Of a stretch of 36,632 nucleotides of DNA, positions 35,732 to 36,632 are shown in pieces; position 1 is the stretch's first letter; the number at the start of each line of letters is the position of its first letter. The translations under genes were made by a program, and so were the position numbers. The DNA is taken from the NCBI GenBank assembly GCA_903898785.1, contig CAIUGU010000258.1, positions 1 through 36,632 of the forward strand, read 5' to 3'. Source of the stretch: an uncultured Pseudomonadota bacterium. GTDB lineage: Bacteria > Pseudomonadota > Gammaproteobacteria > Steroidobacterales > Steroidobacteraceae. The notes below the pieces were generated by a model. The model was not told the origin of the DNA. It saw only the letters and a list, made by a program, of their open reading frames with translations, and did not search any database.

Positions 35732-36632
<901 letters not shown>

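Overview
The window is a GC-rich bacterial chromosome segment made almost entirely of core genes. The lptD-surA-pdxA-rsmA-apaG-apaH series, the amgK-murU pair beside lptD, and the mreBCD-mrdA-rodA-rlpA-dacA-ybeD-lipB-lipA neighbourhood all point to a gammaproteobacterium. A complete lower kynurenine operon and a tonB-exbB-exbD-exbD cluster fit best with the Xanthomonadales / Nevskiales / Steroidobacterales side of the class. That placement is inferred from gene content only; I see no rRNA or other taxonomic marker.

Layout. (1) 1-1639, plus strand: end of a phosphorelay locus (REC domain, stand-alone Hpt protein, HExxH protein), then folA. (2) 1661-5678, minus strand: operon haaO - cyclase-family arylformamidase candidate - kynU - kmo, which would turn N-formylkynurenine into quinolinate for NAD synthesis; no tryptophan 2,3-dioxygenase gene is in view. 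(3) 5778-6413: a secreted four-cysteine protein of unknown function. (4) 6455-13377, minus strand: lptD - surA - pdxA - rsmA - apaG - apaH, covering LPS export, outer-membrane protein folding, pyridoxal phosphate synthesis, 16S rRNA dimethylation and Ap4A hydrolysis. Two gaps in this series carry striking inverted repeats. (5) 13428-15214, plus strand: amgK-murU cell-wall recycling. (6) 15358-20238, plus strand: a MacA-MacB-outer-membrane-factor tripartite exporter. (7) 20239-21075: an 837-nt gap with no convincing gene but with a tandem 11-bp repeat. (8) 21076-24816, plus strand: tonB, exbB, two exbD genes and a periplasmic TPR protein, with strong hairpins in two gaps and a terminator at the end. 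(9) 24894-26693, plus strand: lipA-lipB. (10) 26699-36632, minus strand: mreB (cut by the window edge) - mreC - mreD - mrdA - rodA - mltB - rlpA - dacA - D-amino-acid aminotransferase-like gene - ybeD. Most of its genes are closely spaced or overlapping, and it encodes the rod-shape elongation machine with wall-trimming enzymes.

I looked for an undescribed multi-gene system and did not find a clear one. No transposase, integrase, CRISPR array, toxin-antitoxin pair, phage gene, tRNA or rRNA gene was recognised. The items most worth a second look are the tandem 11-bp repeat in the gap upstream of tonB, the DacA homologue with a lipobox, the HExxH protein coupled to an Hpt gene, three intergenic palindromic elements, and an apparently leaderless start for the kynurenine operon.
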